NCBI GenBank assembly: GCA_035610835.1
Contig: CM069441.1
Location: 88,423,574 to 88,487,573, forward strand
Length of the DNA stretch: 64,000 nucleotides
Direction of reading: 5' to 3'
Source of the DNA: Ophiura sarsii
Taxonomy: Eukaryota > Echinodermata > Ophiuroidea > Amphilepidida > Ophiuridae
Shown: in pieces, positions 24,791-37,475 of the stretch
Numbering within the stretch: the stretch's first letter is position 1
How the letters are laid out: each line of letters opens with the position of its first letter
The notes under the pieces: generated by a model
Database searches by the model: none
What the model was told of the DNA's origin: nothing
The model's input: only the letters and a program-made list of their open reading frames with translations
Program-made: the position numbers and the translations under genes

Positions 24791-26245
24791 CATTGATATT
24801 TTCGAACACAAGAAATGCCGTCATTTATCATACGGTCCAAAAACATTGGTAGCGGTATGGTGAGAATGTCCCAAGTATGCAAATGATCTTACTGAATACA
24901 ATGTCATGCTCTACCACACATCAACCCGGTAAGTCCGTACCTATACCCAATCATTGCTCGACTGAAACGTGTTGCATTATTCATGTTACTATCTGTTATA
25001 CACAGCGAACATGCACCGGGGTCGTGGGTTAATGCGCTAGTAATTCTACATTCCCGACAGACACTCTGTTTAAAGGCACAAAAAGTGGACTTGTTTAAAG
25101 CATTTTTTGGCAATTCAGAGGTGGGCAGTTCGATTTTCTTTCTCGAATTGTTTAGAAAACCATCCATTTTAGAACATCCGAAATTTAAAATGAACTGCCC
25201 ACCTGGGAAAGTATGATGCCAAGGGCATATTTTTTGCACGTAAATCCAATACAAGAGTTCTAAAAATCGCAAAAATATGACGTCATAACCATTGCTTCGA
25301 GACAAAATGGCGCGGTACCCCACCCCCCCCCCCCCCCCCCCGCCCGCCCCCCCTACCCTTACACATATTAAAGGTATGTGATGATAACGCCAGCAGTACA
25401 ACATACAATTATTGGTCCAACCATTTTTCAGAATAACCATGGACAGCGTAATAATAATATAGTCAATTGACTTGACCCTACATGTGAAAGACTTAACAAA
25501 AAATACAACATTATAATAGCATATGCATAACGTTGGGCAAACATGGTAACAATGCCTTTCTCACGTGACAATAGTTAAAATCAGAGATGGAGAGATGTAT
25601 TTGGGAAATCATCACATCGTTTTTGGAGATAACATTTTGAAATAATCTGGTATTATTAACTAATTGATAATGACATACATGTGTCAGAAATTCAGAACAA
25701 CTTGTGTGCTCATTTACGATTGTCTTGCACACGACACATACGATATAAATAAATAAAATAGCGCCATCTATCTAATATCTCTGGACGCCATCTTTGAAAT
25801 GGTGGACTAAATCGAGCACCAGGCCCTTAGGGGTCGAATAAGGAAGTATGTACATGCGTGAAATAATATTCAAATTAGGTGTCTGCCGTCTTCAATGATA
25901 GTTTTCTCGAAATGCGATAGTGCTCCAATTTGAATTGATATTACTTTATTCTTTTGACGCTAACTTGCCGTTTGCTTTGCCAATTTGTCCTATATTTTAT
26001 CCGAGTCGAAATCGCAAGTTTTGAATGACCAAAACGGAATAACTTGCAAGGTTTATCCGGACCAAATTCAAAATATAATTTGCCTACAAAATGAAGGTCG
26101 TAACCAATGACCTTCCAAAGTCCAAAATGACTGCCATTATTAATGCAAATTATATAAACTTTGACCTTGAAACCCCAACATTCCCCCTGTATGTTTAATA
26201 TGTCAATGAACTTCATTGGTGTAATATCACACGATTTGGTCTTAC

Positions 26246-26732
26246 CACAGAACAAGGAGAGACATAGAGCCATTCTCCAAACGTCCGTCATCTGTGAGGC
26301 TGAAACCATACCGAGGCACATGAGTGCGCCACCTATCATGACAAGGACGCGACATGAAAAGCGACGTGCCAAACCACCAACCATGGGACCTGTAATAGGG
26401 GAAGATTTTGTAAAGTTGTCTTTCAATATATATATAGGCCTACAGGGTGAAACAATCAAATGCCGACGACCAACACAATTGTATCGGTTGGCAGGTTGTC
26501 TGCTATACGTACCAATTAAATCTCCAACTGCACAAAAGACCGACACTATCGATCCTAGGAACCATACTTCCGTGTTAAATTCTCTCTGCAATACTGGTAA
26601 CAATACACCAAACGATTTGCGAATTCCTTCAATACACACTTTGCTGAAGAAACAACTTACAAGCACCATCCATCGCCATCGCCCCTGCCCAGTTTTCGAT
26701 AGCAATTGTTGTTTTTCCTCGACTCTTTCCAT
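26246..26732 (-). pseudogene. SLC16-like copy B, exons 1-2 only
   Basis: Exon 1 is 26732-26513 and exon 2 is 26389-26246. They have the same lengths (220 and 144 bases), phases and GT-AG sites as copies A and C. They encode the first part of an MCT, including the Lys at residue 39 (IRKSFGVLL). Exon 2 ends in an intact GTAAGA donor, but no exon 3 or 4 follows. The copy A DNA from about 4797 to 6408, which holds both, is missing, with the join near 25854 inside ATGTACATGCG. Intron 1 has no stop in frame, so a 290-codon frame runs through it; the intron matches copy C non-coding sequence and is not coding. A truncated product could be made, but a functional carrier could not. Confidence 0.85.
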
Positions 26733-27019
26733 ATTTTGTGTCTTGTTATATTTTAGGTAACCTCGGATTAGAGACGTTAGACGTAGGCTGCACTGAAGAT
26801 GCACAGTGGTCATTCCGATCCGGTACCTGTAAATGGTATAAGGTCAACCATGTACATGTATATGAGCCAAGCAGTTAAGCCATATGAATATCATAGGTGT
26901 GTGCAGGATGATGTTGACCCGGGGGCTTACCATTGCTATATCTGGACTTATGGGTCCCGAGAAAATTTTGAATTTAGACGCTCTCTCAAGCCATTTCAGA
27001 CCTCATCCACTCATATTTG

Positions 27020-27780
27020 GTCCATAAAAACATTCCTGAAGCCGTATTGTTAAGCTTTAATAATGCAACGTTAACAATAATTCGCGTGAAGCGCGAGCGC
27101 GAACAAATTCCACTTTTTAAAATAAAGTGCTCCAGAAAAGCGCGCAAAAAGGCAATGTTAACACTCAAAAGGTCCAAAAACGTTCCTGAAGCCATCTTGT
27201 TAAGCTTGAATAATGAAACTAATGAAAATTCCATTTCTTAAACTAAAACGGTCCAGAAGACGTTCTGAAGCCATCTTATTAAGCTTGAATCATTTGCGCG
27301 CATAGCGCAAAAATTGTCAATGTTAACACCCAAAAGGTCAAAAACGTCCCTGAAGCCATCTTGTTAAGCACGAATAATGAAACTAATGAAAATTCTATTT
27401 CTTAAACTAAAACGGTCCAGAAGACGTTCTGAAGCCATCTTATTAAGCTTGAATCATTTGCGCGCATAGCGCAAAAATTGTCAATGTTAACACCCAAAAG
27501 GTCCAGAAAAACGTTCCTGTAGCCATTTTGTTAGGCTTGAATAACGAAACATTGAAACTAATTCGCGTAAATCGCGCACAAATTTGCAAACTTAACGCTC
27601 AAAAGGTCCGGAAAAACGTTCCTGTAGCTATCTGTAGCGCGCAAAAATTGGCAACGTTAACACTCAGAAGGTCCAGAAATAAGTTCCTGTAGCCATCTTG
27701 TTAAGTTTTAATTATGAAACATGGATAGTAATTGGCGCGAAGCTCAGTTTTTTTAAACTAAAATGGTCCAGTAAACAGTT
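27020..27780 (+). repeat. degenerate tandem repeat upstream of MCT copy B
   Basis: Same roughly 110-120 bp unit as 18440-19015, with more copies. The block TTTCTTAAACTAAAACGGTC is repeated near 27235 and 27398, showing a recent local duplication of about 165 bp. Confidence 0.8.
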
Positions 27781-28082
27781 ACATGGGTGATATATTCATA
27801 GCAATTCGGTAAATATTTACCCGCGCTTTAAACTTTTATATCATGAAATATGCTTAACTGGACCAGTTGCCCCATCCTCCCCTACAATCGGAAATAAACC
27901 CTTATAGTAAAATGGGGCGATCCAAGAGAAAGAAATCATGTTTTGTAACCAAACATCTGTTTCATACCTAAATACCATGAAAATGGTGTATGTGTTTTCC
28001 ATAATTCAAACCAAAAAACAAATCAAAACACCGCAGTCTAAAAACAGTACAGGAAACCAATAAAGTTGATTTGTGTGCATTT

Positions 28083-28108
28083 GGGGGGGGGGGGGGGGGG
28101 GGGGGGGG
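28083..28108 (+). repeat. poly-G tract, 26 G
   Basis: Orthologous in position to 19547-19574 in the copy A flank, between the same unique sequences. Confidence 0.95.
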
Positions 28109-28589
28109 TACCGTATGAACAATCTAGGTATATATGACACATCCACAACTCGCCACTTATTTGACAACAAGTGGAGATTTCTCCTTAGTCAAACAAGATA
28201 AGCTAGTCAAACAAGATAAGCTATTATGTCTCTCTGTTGGGATAAAATAACATCTCTCTGATTGAATCATGACCTATAAACAATAGCTTTGACTCCAGCA
28301 CAGACTGAGGGTGATGATAAAATAAACTGCGTAGGTACATGTAATTTACAAAGACTTCAAACATGGCAGCCTCCACTTATGTCTAGAAAGACCTAAATGT
28401 GTAAATGTTTGCAATCACATGCTAATAGGGTGGCTAGGGTGGCTTCGCCCCTCCAAAAAAGATCGTATTCATGTAACCATGAACAAACATGATGAACGTG
28501 GATCAATTTATATATATTGCGCATGTTGCATTTTATTGGCGTATCTAAGGTAAGAATATTTTAGAATTTTATAAAATTCTTTAAAAAAA

Positions 28590-28695
28590 ATTACTTAAGA
28601 GCGAGGCAGCATAACTACGCAAGTTCCACAACCCAAACAAACATAAGGAGCCTCGACCCATATCCATGCGCCGGTACCGGACTCGAACCTGTGAC
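28590..28695 (-). repeat. tRNA-like repeat with box B
   Basis: The minus strand carries GGTTCGAGTCCGGTACC, a good tRNA box B followed by a short arm. No box A or acceptor stem can be paired around it. Probably a SINE fragment. Confidence 0.5.
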
Positions 28696-29238
28696 CATCC
28701 AATTCCTTTTTGAATCGCATATACGATCATATAAACACCCACTTGATGTGGAATTTAAATGTGCACATTTTGTGATTGCATTTTACTCGTGTTACCGATT
28801 AGTAATACCTACATGCAGGAATAATTGTTTTTTTGTTAGAAGGCATGTGAGAAAATGCCAAAATCTTTACCTTAAAAATGCCTTAAACCCAGGAGCTTCC
28901 AGGAGCTTCCAGGAGCTTCGTCCATGGACCCCACCAAGGCCCCTAAGGCTGGCCCCTGGACCCACCCGCTGGTAGCTCCACTCGGTTCGATCCCGACGTT
29001 CACAAGGATACAACATTTCCCCCTTACAAAACAGTCCTGGATACGCCCTTGTAAATGTAAATACTTTTTTACCATCCTCAAGTACAAAATTCTACTGAAG
29101 TGATACAATTTTCTTATATAATTATTTTTATGAATTGTTAACAACCCGGCGGCATTAAGATGATGAGTTGGTTGGTAGACAGTAGACTCACGTCGGACTT
29201 TCCAAAAAACAAATCAAAAAATAAACAGTTGCCGTTAC

Positions 29239-29350
29239 TGTCCGGATCATTCTAAAACAGCCCGGGACTGTCCGGATCATTCTAAAACAGCCCGGGACTG
29301 TCCGGATCATTCTAAAATAGCCCGGGACTGTCCGGATCATTCTAAACGGA
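29239..29350 (+). repeat. minisatellite, 33 bp unit, next to telomeric array
   Basis: About four copies of a unit containing CTGTCCGGATCATTCTAAAA and CAGCCCGGGA, directly before the CCCTAA array. Confidence 0.9.
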
Positions 29351-29370
29351 CTGTCCACCCAGGGACCGTT

Positions 29371-29569
29371 TCTAACCCTAAACCCCTAACCCTAACCCTA
29401 ACCCTAACCCTAACCCTAACCCTAACCCTAACCCTAACCCTAACCCTAACCCTAACCCTAACCCTAACCCTAACCCTAACCCTAACCCTAACCCTAACCC
29501 TAACCCTAACCCTAACCCTAACCCTAACCATAACCCTAACCCTAACCATAACCATAACCCTAACCCTAT
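29371..29569 (+). repeat. interstitial telomeric repeat (CCCTAA)n
   Basis: About 33 units of CCCTAA with a few CCATAA variants near the right end. Both sides carry related flanks (CCACCCAGGG and GGTNTAC...TCTACTC motifs), suggesting the array sits inside a larger repeat. The minus-strand frame of alternating Arg and Val across it is an artefact. Confidence 0.97.
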
Positions 29570-30534
29570 CCACCCAGGGTTGGTCTACCGTCTACTCCGG
29601 GGGGAAAATCATGTGGGTATTTCCATTGCTGCATAACAATAAACTATTACAGCTTTTCAGTGATCTTAACCTTTTGCAGCCATCTTGGATATTTTAAAAT
29701 ACTCAAATCTACAGCCTTTGGTACTACTTTCTGGCAACACTGTATTATCACTAAATAATTGCCCAAGCAGTTCTCTCCAGAATTAAAAGCGGCAATGTAT
29801 ACGAAATTCAAAACCAACAAGAAAAAAACCTGAGTGCCCAGGCAAATTGATTTTTTGCGTGGTCAATTTGGGTAAAACCCCTTAGTTTTTAATATTATAA
29901 AACTACCAGTGTTGCCAGAGCCAAACGGGATAAAAAATAAAGTTGACGCAATAGCCCAAATAGCCCAACGTACAAATGGGTGCTGCCATGACAACAAAGG
30001 TGCACATCGCCTGGTGGTATTTAGGTGTTATCTGTCTCGAATACGTTTACCGGAGATCCATAATTTTCCTATATATTTGACAGATTTTGCTAAAATTTCT
30101 GTGAAAAACGGCAAATATAGGATTTAGACCCATTATATTTACCAAAAATGGCTTTGAAAAGGGGTCATTCATTTGGATGAATCATATCTTGTCCAAGCTG
30201 AGGATGAATGAGGTGAAATACGTAATGGAGTGCGCCCTCAGTTTGTCTGGAAATCACTTTTTATGCACCTAATACTTAGGAATATTATACTATAGTGAAT
30301 TCATCGAAGAGCGATCTTTGGTGCTGGGATGGGCAGGGATGATATGAGCAAAATAAGATGTACTGTCTTTTGGCGCATATTTGCTAGTTGTCGAAGGATC
30401 CCATTTTATTCCAACCTCCGGTCGAAACTCATCTAAACAAGTATTCAATACTATACAGGGTGTCCCAAAAACCCGTGCTATTGTTTACCCAACTTATTGA
30501 CCATATGAAGTTCTAAGTTCTATGGGCATCAGCT

Positions 30535-31700
30535 CTGGTTGGTTTCAGTCATATCTGAGTAACAGAACACAACTTGTCTGCATTGATGGGATCAAATCAT
30601 CTCTCCAAACTATTACATGTGGTGTCCCTCAAGGTAGCCTGTTGGGCCCATTGTTATATATACATGTTATATCAATGATATAGAGTTAGCAGTGAAGAAC
30701 AAACTGCTGCTCTATGCCGACGATAGTGCTATCTTAGCATATGATAGAGACCCCAATGCTGTCGCTGATATGCTTGGGTCTGACCTTACATCCTGTAACC
30801 AATGGCTGGTTGACAATAAATTATCGCTTCATGTAGGCAAGACAGAATGCATGCTATTTGGCACTAAAGCTAAACTAAAGAAAGTGTCTGAATTCAGTGT
30901 TGCCTATGACGGTTATAAAATTAAATCTCAGGACTGTATTAGTTATCTTGGTGTTTCTATTGGAAAGCACGCTCTCTGGTGAGCACATGGTTGAATCTGT
31001 CATCAAAAAAAGCTTCTAGTCGCCTCAAATTCCTCTACAGGCATGCTCACATCCTTAACCAAAAGTTACGCAAAAATCTCAGTTCTGCTTTAATACAATG
31101 CCACATGGATTATTGTTGTACATCTTGGTATAGTGGCATTGCTTGGCTTCTTCAACAAAAACTCCAAATAACCCAAAATAAGATCGCTCGGTACATCTTG
31201 AGTCTATCTTCCAGAGATCATATTGGGCAACCTGAGCTCAACCTTTTGAAATTACTGAAATTCAAAGAGAGAGTGAAACAACTGAGGCTGAACTATGTTT
31301 TTAACATCTATAATGCCCGTGGTGCAGCTTACCTTTGTCAACATTTCACCAGGTCGTCCAATGCACACTCCCATAGAACAAGGTCAAGTAATTCTAATTA
31401 TATTGTTCCTAGAGTTACAAGAATTGCTTCAAGCACATTCTGCTACAATGCCATTCTGGATTGGAATGCACTGCCACCAATGATCCAGGTTTTGCCCACT
31501 ATAAGTATGCCTTTAAGCGAAATCTGGCTACTATGTCCCTGAATCAAGAGATGTCTCATTTTACGGTGTAAGCTTGTTTCCCTGTCCCTTATTTTTTTCT
31601 TTTCTTTGTTCGCACTTCTTCACGGCCTCTGCTTTCGTTTGGGACCCCATTGGAAATAAGCTTGCTCCTTATTGTCAGGCTTAATGGGCTATCCTGGTAT
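30535..31700 (+). mobile_element. 5'-truncated CR1-like LINE, reverse transcriptase part
   Basis: Non-LTR retrotransposon remnant. The frame from about 30535 has [13 protein letters not shown], then shifts near 30665 into [12 protein letters not shown] and the polymerase motif LLYADDS, then DNKLSLHVGKTECMLFG and SYLGVSIGK. A second shift near 30968 leads into ASSRLKFLYRHA and LQITQNKIARYIL. The order GVPQGS, YADD, LxLxxxKTE, YLG is the reverse-transcriptase palm and thumb of Jockey/CR1-type elements. The tail with GGAAATAAGCTTGC resembles CR1/L2-type 3' ends. The endonuclease and the RT amino end are missing, so the copy is dead on arrival. Confidence 0.9.
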
Positions 31701-32283
31701 GTCAGTTTTGGTGTCAGTGTCTGGAATTTTCGGGAATTCGTAATCCCGGGACCCGTTTTTTTTCAGGCGCGGGACCCGAGATTCCCAAAATGTCTATAAA
31801 CATTTGATTCTGAAATTATCCTTAATTTCATTCATCAAATTATAAAAATATAATAACTAAATAAGCTTACTTAAAAAAAAAACCTTGTCGGCTAAATCAC
31901 GATTATTTAATGCAAATGTATAGTTATATAAAGAGACAGAGGTGAGAGGATCTTAAACATTTCTTATTTCTATATTTTGCTCTAGTCTAAATGACATTAG
32001 AGTCGATGAGTTTCGAAAATCAGAGATTAAACTCTTATCTATTCTTAGATCCTGAACCATTTTTGGAGCATATTTATTTTTATAGCAATTTGACTATAAT
32101 TTAGTATTAAAATGTGTTTAATGCTAGGTTTTTCTGATGATAGTCTCTCTGTCTTTGTAAGTGATGACTTTCCCTTCCTGCCAATATTTGATGTGTTTTG
32201 TAAGCCCGTTTGTAAGCATGCGCTGCACGTACAGCTATTTAGCTCTGGAAATTCTTAGCTCTCTATCTATGACAATATAACTA

Positions 32284-32609
32284 AACTGCTCACAAAAAGT
32301 ATCGAAACACTTAGAAATGATCCAATATATAACGGCTCGAAGGTGACACTCATCCCTATTGAAAATCACGAATCTGATCATTCTAAACAGTAATGCAAAC
32401 CTCTTTCTATAGGTCACTTTTGAAACTGGACCCACGACCATTGAAATGACAATAACTCCGCTCTGCAACATCGTATCTCATCGATCGAGGTGTCAAAATA
32501 CGCAAAACAAAATTATGCACTTGGTTATTTGCTTCGATTAATGCATACCCTTTTGAGCCGTTATATATTGGATCATTTCTAAGTGTTTCGATACTTTTTG
32601 TGAGCAGTT
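32284..32609. mobile_element. 326 bp MITE with about 55 bp TIRs, TA duplication
   Basis: The ends are AACTGCTCACAAAAAGTATC and its complement, with inverted similarity through GATCCAATATATAACGG. TA lies at 32282-32283 and 32610-32611. This fits a non-autonomous Tc1/mariner element. The short frame inside is not a gene. Confidence 0.88.
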
Positions 32610-32667
32610 TATAATGTAAAAGCTGAATGCAAACTGCTTATCCACAAAGATAGCCTGTGTAAGTAAA

Positions 32668-32779
32668 TGTAATAAATATAAGAGGACCTGACGTTTCGAT
32701 TCTAACAGAATCTTAATCGAAGGTAAAGATAAAGATTCTGTTAGAATCGAAACGTCAGGTCCTCTTATATTTATTACAA
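32668..32779. repeat. short hairpin repeat (about 46 bp arms)
   Basis: GGACCTGACGTTTCGATTC and its complement, extended on both sides to TAATAAATATAAG, surround a spacer of about 20 bases. Confidence 0.85.
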
Positions 32780-33965
32780 TATAACTATGACTGTTATAAG
32801 TTATAAGTTATGCTGTTTTTCATATTGTATTGTATGGACGCATTCGCCAAGTTGACGGATGCCACTATTCTGAAAGTGTATATCCGAATAAATCAGGGAA
32901 AACCAAACACAAACCAGTTTTCATTCCAGGCCCTTCCAGGGGTCTGCTTCTCGGCACCAGACCTCACATTGACACAAAAATACTATGAAATGTGGAAATT
33001 ATGGGACGTAAAAACAGGGATACCGCAAGATAGGAGGCGCCAGGCTGGAGGCGCCCGCGGCACCACCTGGTTCGCTTGTTCCCCTGTACGATTTGCCATT
33101 ATTCGAGCTAATTGGGCCTGAAAATAAAATCCCAGCATGCGTCACCATTAGGCAATCTCTGACACATGCTAATATCGGAGTTCACGATGCACATTCGTAA
33201 ACACGTAATAGTGTTACTCTAGCCGCTGTGTAAGAGATTATTGTGTACGAAAAAAATGATCACATTATACTGTCCATTTTCCGGACGTATAAATTCTTGT
33301 AACTATATTACCTTGAAAGATAGGAAATAGTCACGTATACAGAAATGTAGGTATATCTCTAAGGAAAATATTTTGGCTGACAACCATATGTCGAGGCTTA
33401 CGTAAAGCTACAATTTCAGCCCGAACGGTGGCTATTGTATACAAGAAAATCGCCATTGTGAATTATTGTCTGCAACTGATTTACGCGATTGCGCAGTAGT
33501 TTACATTTGCGGCATATTTGTTCCATTGATAGGCAAAGCACTTCGGGCTATTGAAAACGGACAAAATTAAAATATGTATACCACGCTCAATTAAAAAAAA
33601 AATCATAGAGGGCATCCACTTCAGCATGGTAATGGCAGAATTGGGTGAACGTGTACGCAGTATCAGGTGGCTTAAGATTATTAGCGTGAGACATATTAAT
33701 GTGAATCAGAAACATGGAGTAAGCACAACAATCTGGCCACCAATTATACTCCTGGAACACATTACGCTATATCAAACGGCATATAACAATTATAGCCCTA
33801 GGAGCGTAACATAGGGCCTACATTTCAATACCGCCATGGCTTAGCGTGAGATTTAATGTGGGTCAGAAACGTTCCATGGTAACGAGCCCAAATTACCTTC
33901 TTTTTTAACGTTTTTAAAAATAAAAATAAATGCTCATGCAGTAGGTTGAAATCAAATACACTTTA

Positions 33966-35168
33966 CGGCCGAGTGCACCAATGACAGGTAGCTGAAGAAA
34001 AGCGCTACCTCGCTAGTAACTGAGGCGTAACCCAAAATTTTGAGAGCGCCAATGCGGGGTAAGCTACTAGGCTAGTAACTGGCGGGTTATTTACGCTAAA
34101 TGTTATACCTGACCGGACCCAAGAGTAAGTTGGGGCATAACGTTTTATGCCACAAGTCAGTCGATTCTAGCAGTATATAGCGTACATTTATTGTGAACAT
34201 TGAAGGGGATGATTCGCTGATGCTGAAGAACCAATTGCACTTGCATGCCCAGGGGGTGTTTATTTGAAGTGGAATGTGACCCCTCATAAGCTGAAAGATT
34301 TTTATAATTTTGAAAATCCATTCATGCAATTTGGTGATTTTTTTTAGTCAAAATTTAGATCAATTCCTTTTACCCATTCAAACACTAATCGCACCGACTT
34401 TGGGTCATATTTTGACCAAAGTGTACTAATTGTCCAAGGGTCTTAAATAATGACTAAATACATAAACTTATTATTGTTTTTATTAATTAAAAACTGATAA
34501 AACAAGTTTCAACATTATTGTGAGAGGAAGGGTAGAAAAAGAAAAAAAATGGATATCGTGCCGCGCGTGGTCTGGGAGTCGAACCGGGGTTCCGCGATTA
34601 ACAAGCGTAGGACACGGTGTCCACGCCACGGAGGTATTTGTGTTAAGAGATGTGTTATAATTGTATATAATTGTTTCCATCGGGTGCTTGTGTTTTTCAT
34701 TAAAATTGAGCTTTTTGGTGCAATGTTTGTATGTGCCCCTCGCCCAAAATATGTTTGTAATGTCATGATAGTCCTTATTTTTGAAAAAGTAATAAACAAA
34801 CTTCGAAATTTTTGGCCATAAAATGGCATCATTTTTTTCCGGATCGCAGTCCGACTCCACGTGTTCTTGATTTACACTCACCTATGACCTAGCGAGTGAC
34901 GACACGTTTTTAATATTACGGAGGACCATCCACGTCAGAATTTTACAGTAAACTATAGGTTAACACTTGGCATATGCGACACTTGATTTTGTAAGGGGAC
35001 GATGCTGATTAATGTGGATATTTACCTCGCTAGTAGCTATTCTGGTGTTACTCGCCAATTATGCTCTAAGAATTACATCGTTAGTAAGTTATGCTACAGT
35101 TAGAGCATAACTACTAGGGAGGTAGCTTACCTCCCTATTAAGTTACCCGACATTGGTGCACTCGGCCG
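33966..35168. mobile_element. 1.2 kb TIR element with a nested SINE
   Basis: The ends are CGGCCGAGTGCACCAAT and its exact complement. Subterminal motifs GCTAGTAACT and GAGGTAGCTTAC are repeated in both orientations. A tRNA-like repeat (34515-34830) sits inside. No transposase is seen, and no clear target duplication is visible. Confidence 0.75.
34515..34830 (-). repeat. tRNA-like SINE, minus strand
   Basis: The minus strand has CCTCCGTGGCGTGGACACC and box B GGTTCGACTCC (plus-strand complement near 34569-34579). The neighbouring body resembles 24640-24790. It lacks a pairable acceptor stem. Confidence 0.7.
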
Positions 35169-35169
35169 A

Positions 35170-37340
35170 TTGTATCCCAATTTCGCCTAACCAACACCCT
35201 TACTTTTCCAAATATGGGACGCACAATGAAACCACGCTATAAAGCACTAACAGGTTCGTCATTACACAACACATACGGACAAAACCCACTCAAAATGGAT
35301 CTATCAGAATCATGCTACCAAACACAGTATTCGAGCCTGGTAGTCATCTCATAAAAGTATTACATATTTTGTTAATTTCGACAGTCAGACAACATGATTA
35401 CTAATTTTATTTAATAACAAAATCGATAAATACCTGTATTTTACTGCTATTTTCACTAGTAAATAACGAACTATGAAGTCAACAACGCACCCAAATTTGA
35501 ACAGTCACGGAATGATTTTTCATTTTCATATACATGTAAATGTATATACACATTATTATATTCACTTAATCTGACAAATATGAACTCTATAGAAATGGTA
35601 ACAATATATGTTACAAAGGAATGCACACCTCGCTAATTGGATAGGCATCGTTGAATCAAAAAAATTGGCACTTTTTGGCGAAGCGCCAAAGAAGTTTTAG
35701 GCGAAGAGCAATAGTGCTACAAAGATTACATATTTGGCTTTGATTCAAGAAGATTTTTTGAATTCGAACATTGCGTCATAATGTTACAACAATTTGAGTG
35801 GAACCCGGTAATTTAAAGCCAAACCACAGGATTACAATAACGCGCAGAATTGTTGGCTGGCTGATTCAGAGATGGCAATCAATGAAACAGGATCAAATCT
35901 GAAAAAGGCACATGAATGTTGGATACAAAATCTTAAAATGTCTGAATATAATTTGAACTAAGTAATTATGAGTAAGAAGAAGCCTGAATTTAAGGGGGAA
36001 AACTGAAAAGAGGCATCGCAGCTGAATAAGGAAGCGAGCCTCATTAAAATATATCGAAGAATGGCTTGATAATACGACCATCCGTGGATTGGCTTTAAAA
36101 TTTGGGTTTTTACCAAAATCAGTGTAACATGAGAACGCAATGGTCGATTTTAGATTTTTTCTTCTTCTTGAATGAAGTCAAATAATGGGTCTTTTAGCAC
36201 TTTTTCTGACGTTATAATGTGAATACGGTATCTCTATTAAAAGCCTTGTTCTAAAATATACATGGATGCACACCTCAATAATGTTAATAAATAGTTTCGC
36301 CCTGTACTTGACTAAACTTGCATAATGATATTCTCGCATCACGACCATAGTTAATACTATAACATGGGCAATTGTTGTAATATTAATATTTCTATTAAGA
36401 TTTTCATTCTAAAATTAGAATCCCGAAGTGAACAGCCACGGAATGACCTTTCACAAAAGGGTTCCCGAAAAGAATGAATTCATGTAAGTCTGACAAAGTT
36501 GAACTCTTTAGAAATGTTAACAATATGTTACAAATGGATGCACACCTAATACTTTTATTTTAAAACATTATGCACTTATCAAGTGTATCCGCGGCCCCAG
36601 GTATAGCGGGGATTAGGGCCGACACGCGATGTTCGTCACCGTAAACAACATTTGATACCTGATGGAGTAAAGCGCATAGCACATGTACATTGTACAGCAA
36701 TACATTTATACAGTGAGTGTGTACGGTTAATAAATTCGCGGCCGGGACGTACAAATTGCCGATCAAAAAGTGCCAAAAAAATGGTCGATAATTCAAAAAA
36801 TAATAATGATTTTCAACAACAACAAAACCCGATTCCTAGGGAATTGTATTATGAATATAATAAAACTAGTATGACAAAATTTGACAAAATATATTTTGAG
36901 TTATCTTTGCAGAACCTAAAATGGGTAAAAAAACATGTTTTTTATAATTTTCTCCAAAATGGTCAATTTCATGATCATGGTTGGATTCATTGAACCCTTT
37001 TCTGCAAACAATTGTATACTTTTATATAGATTAAATGAATAATGAATATGTTACGGCAATTTTACGGAGGCTGTACCTGAAGGTGCACAGCCCCCTTAAT
37101 CTGGAAATCGATTGCCTGATCTGGAAATCAATGCTTTGCATATGATGGTCTGATTCAAAAACTACAAACTTGATTATTACATATATAGATTTCAGCAATA
37201 ATATGTACTTTTTTAGTTTACCAAGAATGAGTTAGTCCTTTTTTATAATAACCAGTCCCTGGGCAGAAAACTGCTAATTTCGTGAACTATATTTTGATTT
37301 CGCAAAAATTGCTAGTGCTTAAATTCGCGAAAATAATCAC
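35170..37340. other. no gene seen
   Basis: AT-rich DNA with short frames lacking domains. Two loosely similar blocks (around 35480-35620 and 36420-36550) share CACGGAATGA, TCTGACAAA and ATGCACACCT, indicating an old dispersed or tandem duplication. Confidence 0.5.
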
Positions 37341-37344
37341 CTAC

Positions 37345-37475
37345 AAAAATGGCAGCGTGGAGATCTTGATGCGTTTGGCTTGGCATTTTGATAATGTTTC
37401 AGCGTAATCCAAGCGCCGGCCTGATCGCAGCAGAATGTGAAAGGGTTTTAGTGACCTTGATTTAAAAATGGACAA
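37345..37475 (-). repeat. dispersed repeat, inverted copy of 23540-23640
   Basis: GCGCCGGCCTGATCGCAGC and TTGGCTTGGCATTTTGATAA occur here; their complements lie at about 23565-23630. No function is seen. Confidence 0.8.

Larger units (their letters stand above)
25370..28575 (-). repeat. segmental duplication unit containing MCT copy B
   Basis: The 3' flank (25370-25855) matches the flanks of copy A (about 4480-4797) and copy C (40095-40190 plus 41485-42140). The middle and 5' flank match copy A through 13998-20045. The unit lacks the DNA that in A is 4797-6408, and it lacks the insertions found in A, so B preserves many ancestral junctions. Confidence 0.9.

Noticed and set aside
24904..25440. 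178-codon minus frame with a Gly run
   Set aside because: The Gly run comes from the poly-C tract and the rest has no domain or splice context; it lies in dispersed repeats.
26161..26760. 199-codon plus-strand frame opposite MCT copy B
   Set aside because: Shadow of the minus-strand exons; no domain.
25941..26813. 290-codon minus frame across MCT copy B
   Set aside because: It reads through intron 1 and past the exon 2 donor. Copies A and C show exon boundaries inside it, so it is not one continuous coding region.
29337..29573. Minus-strand frame of alternating Arg-Val residues
   Set aside because: It is the translation of the CCCTAA telomeric array, not a gene.
34483..34881. 132- and 105-codon minus frames
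   Set aside because: They overlap the tRNA-like repeat inside a TIR element; similar DNA at 24.5 kb breaks the frames.
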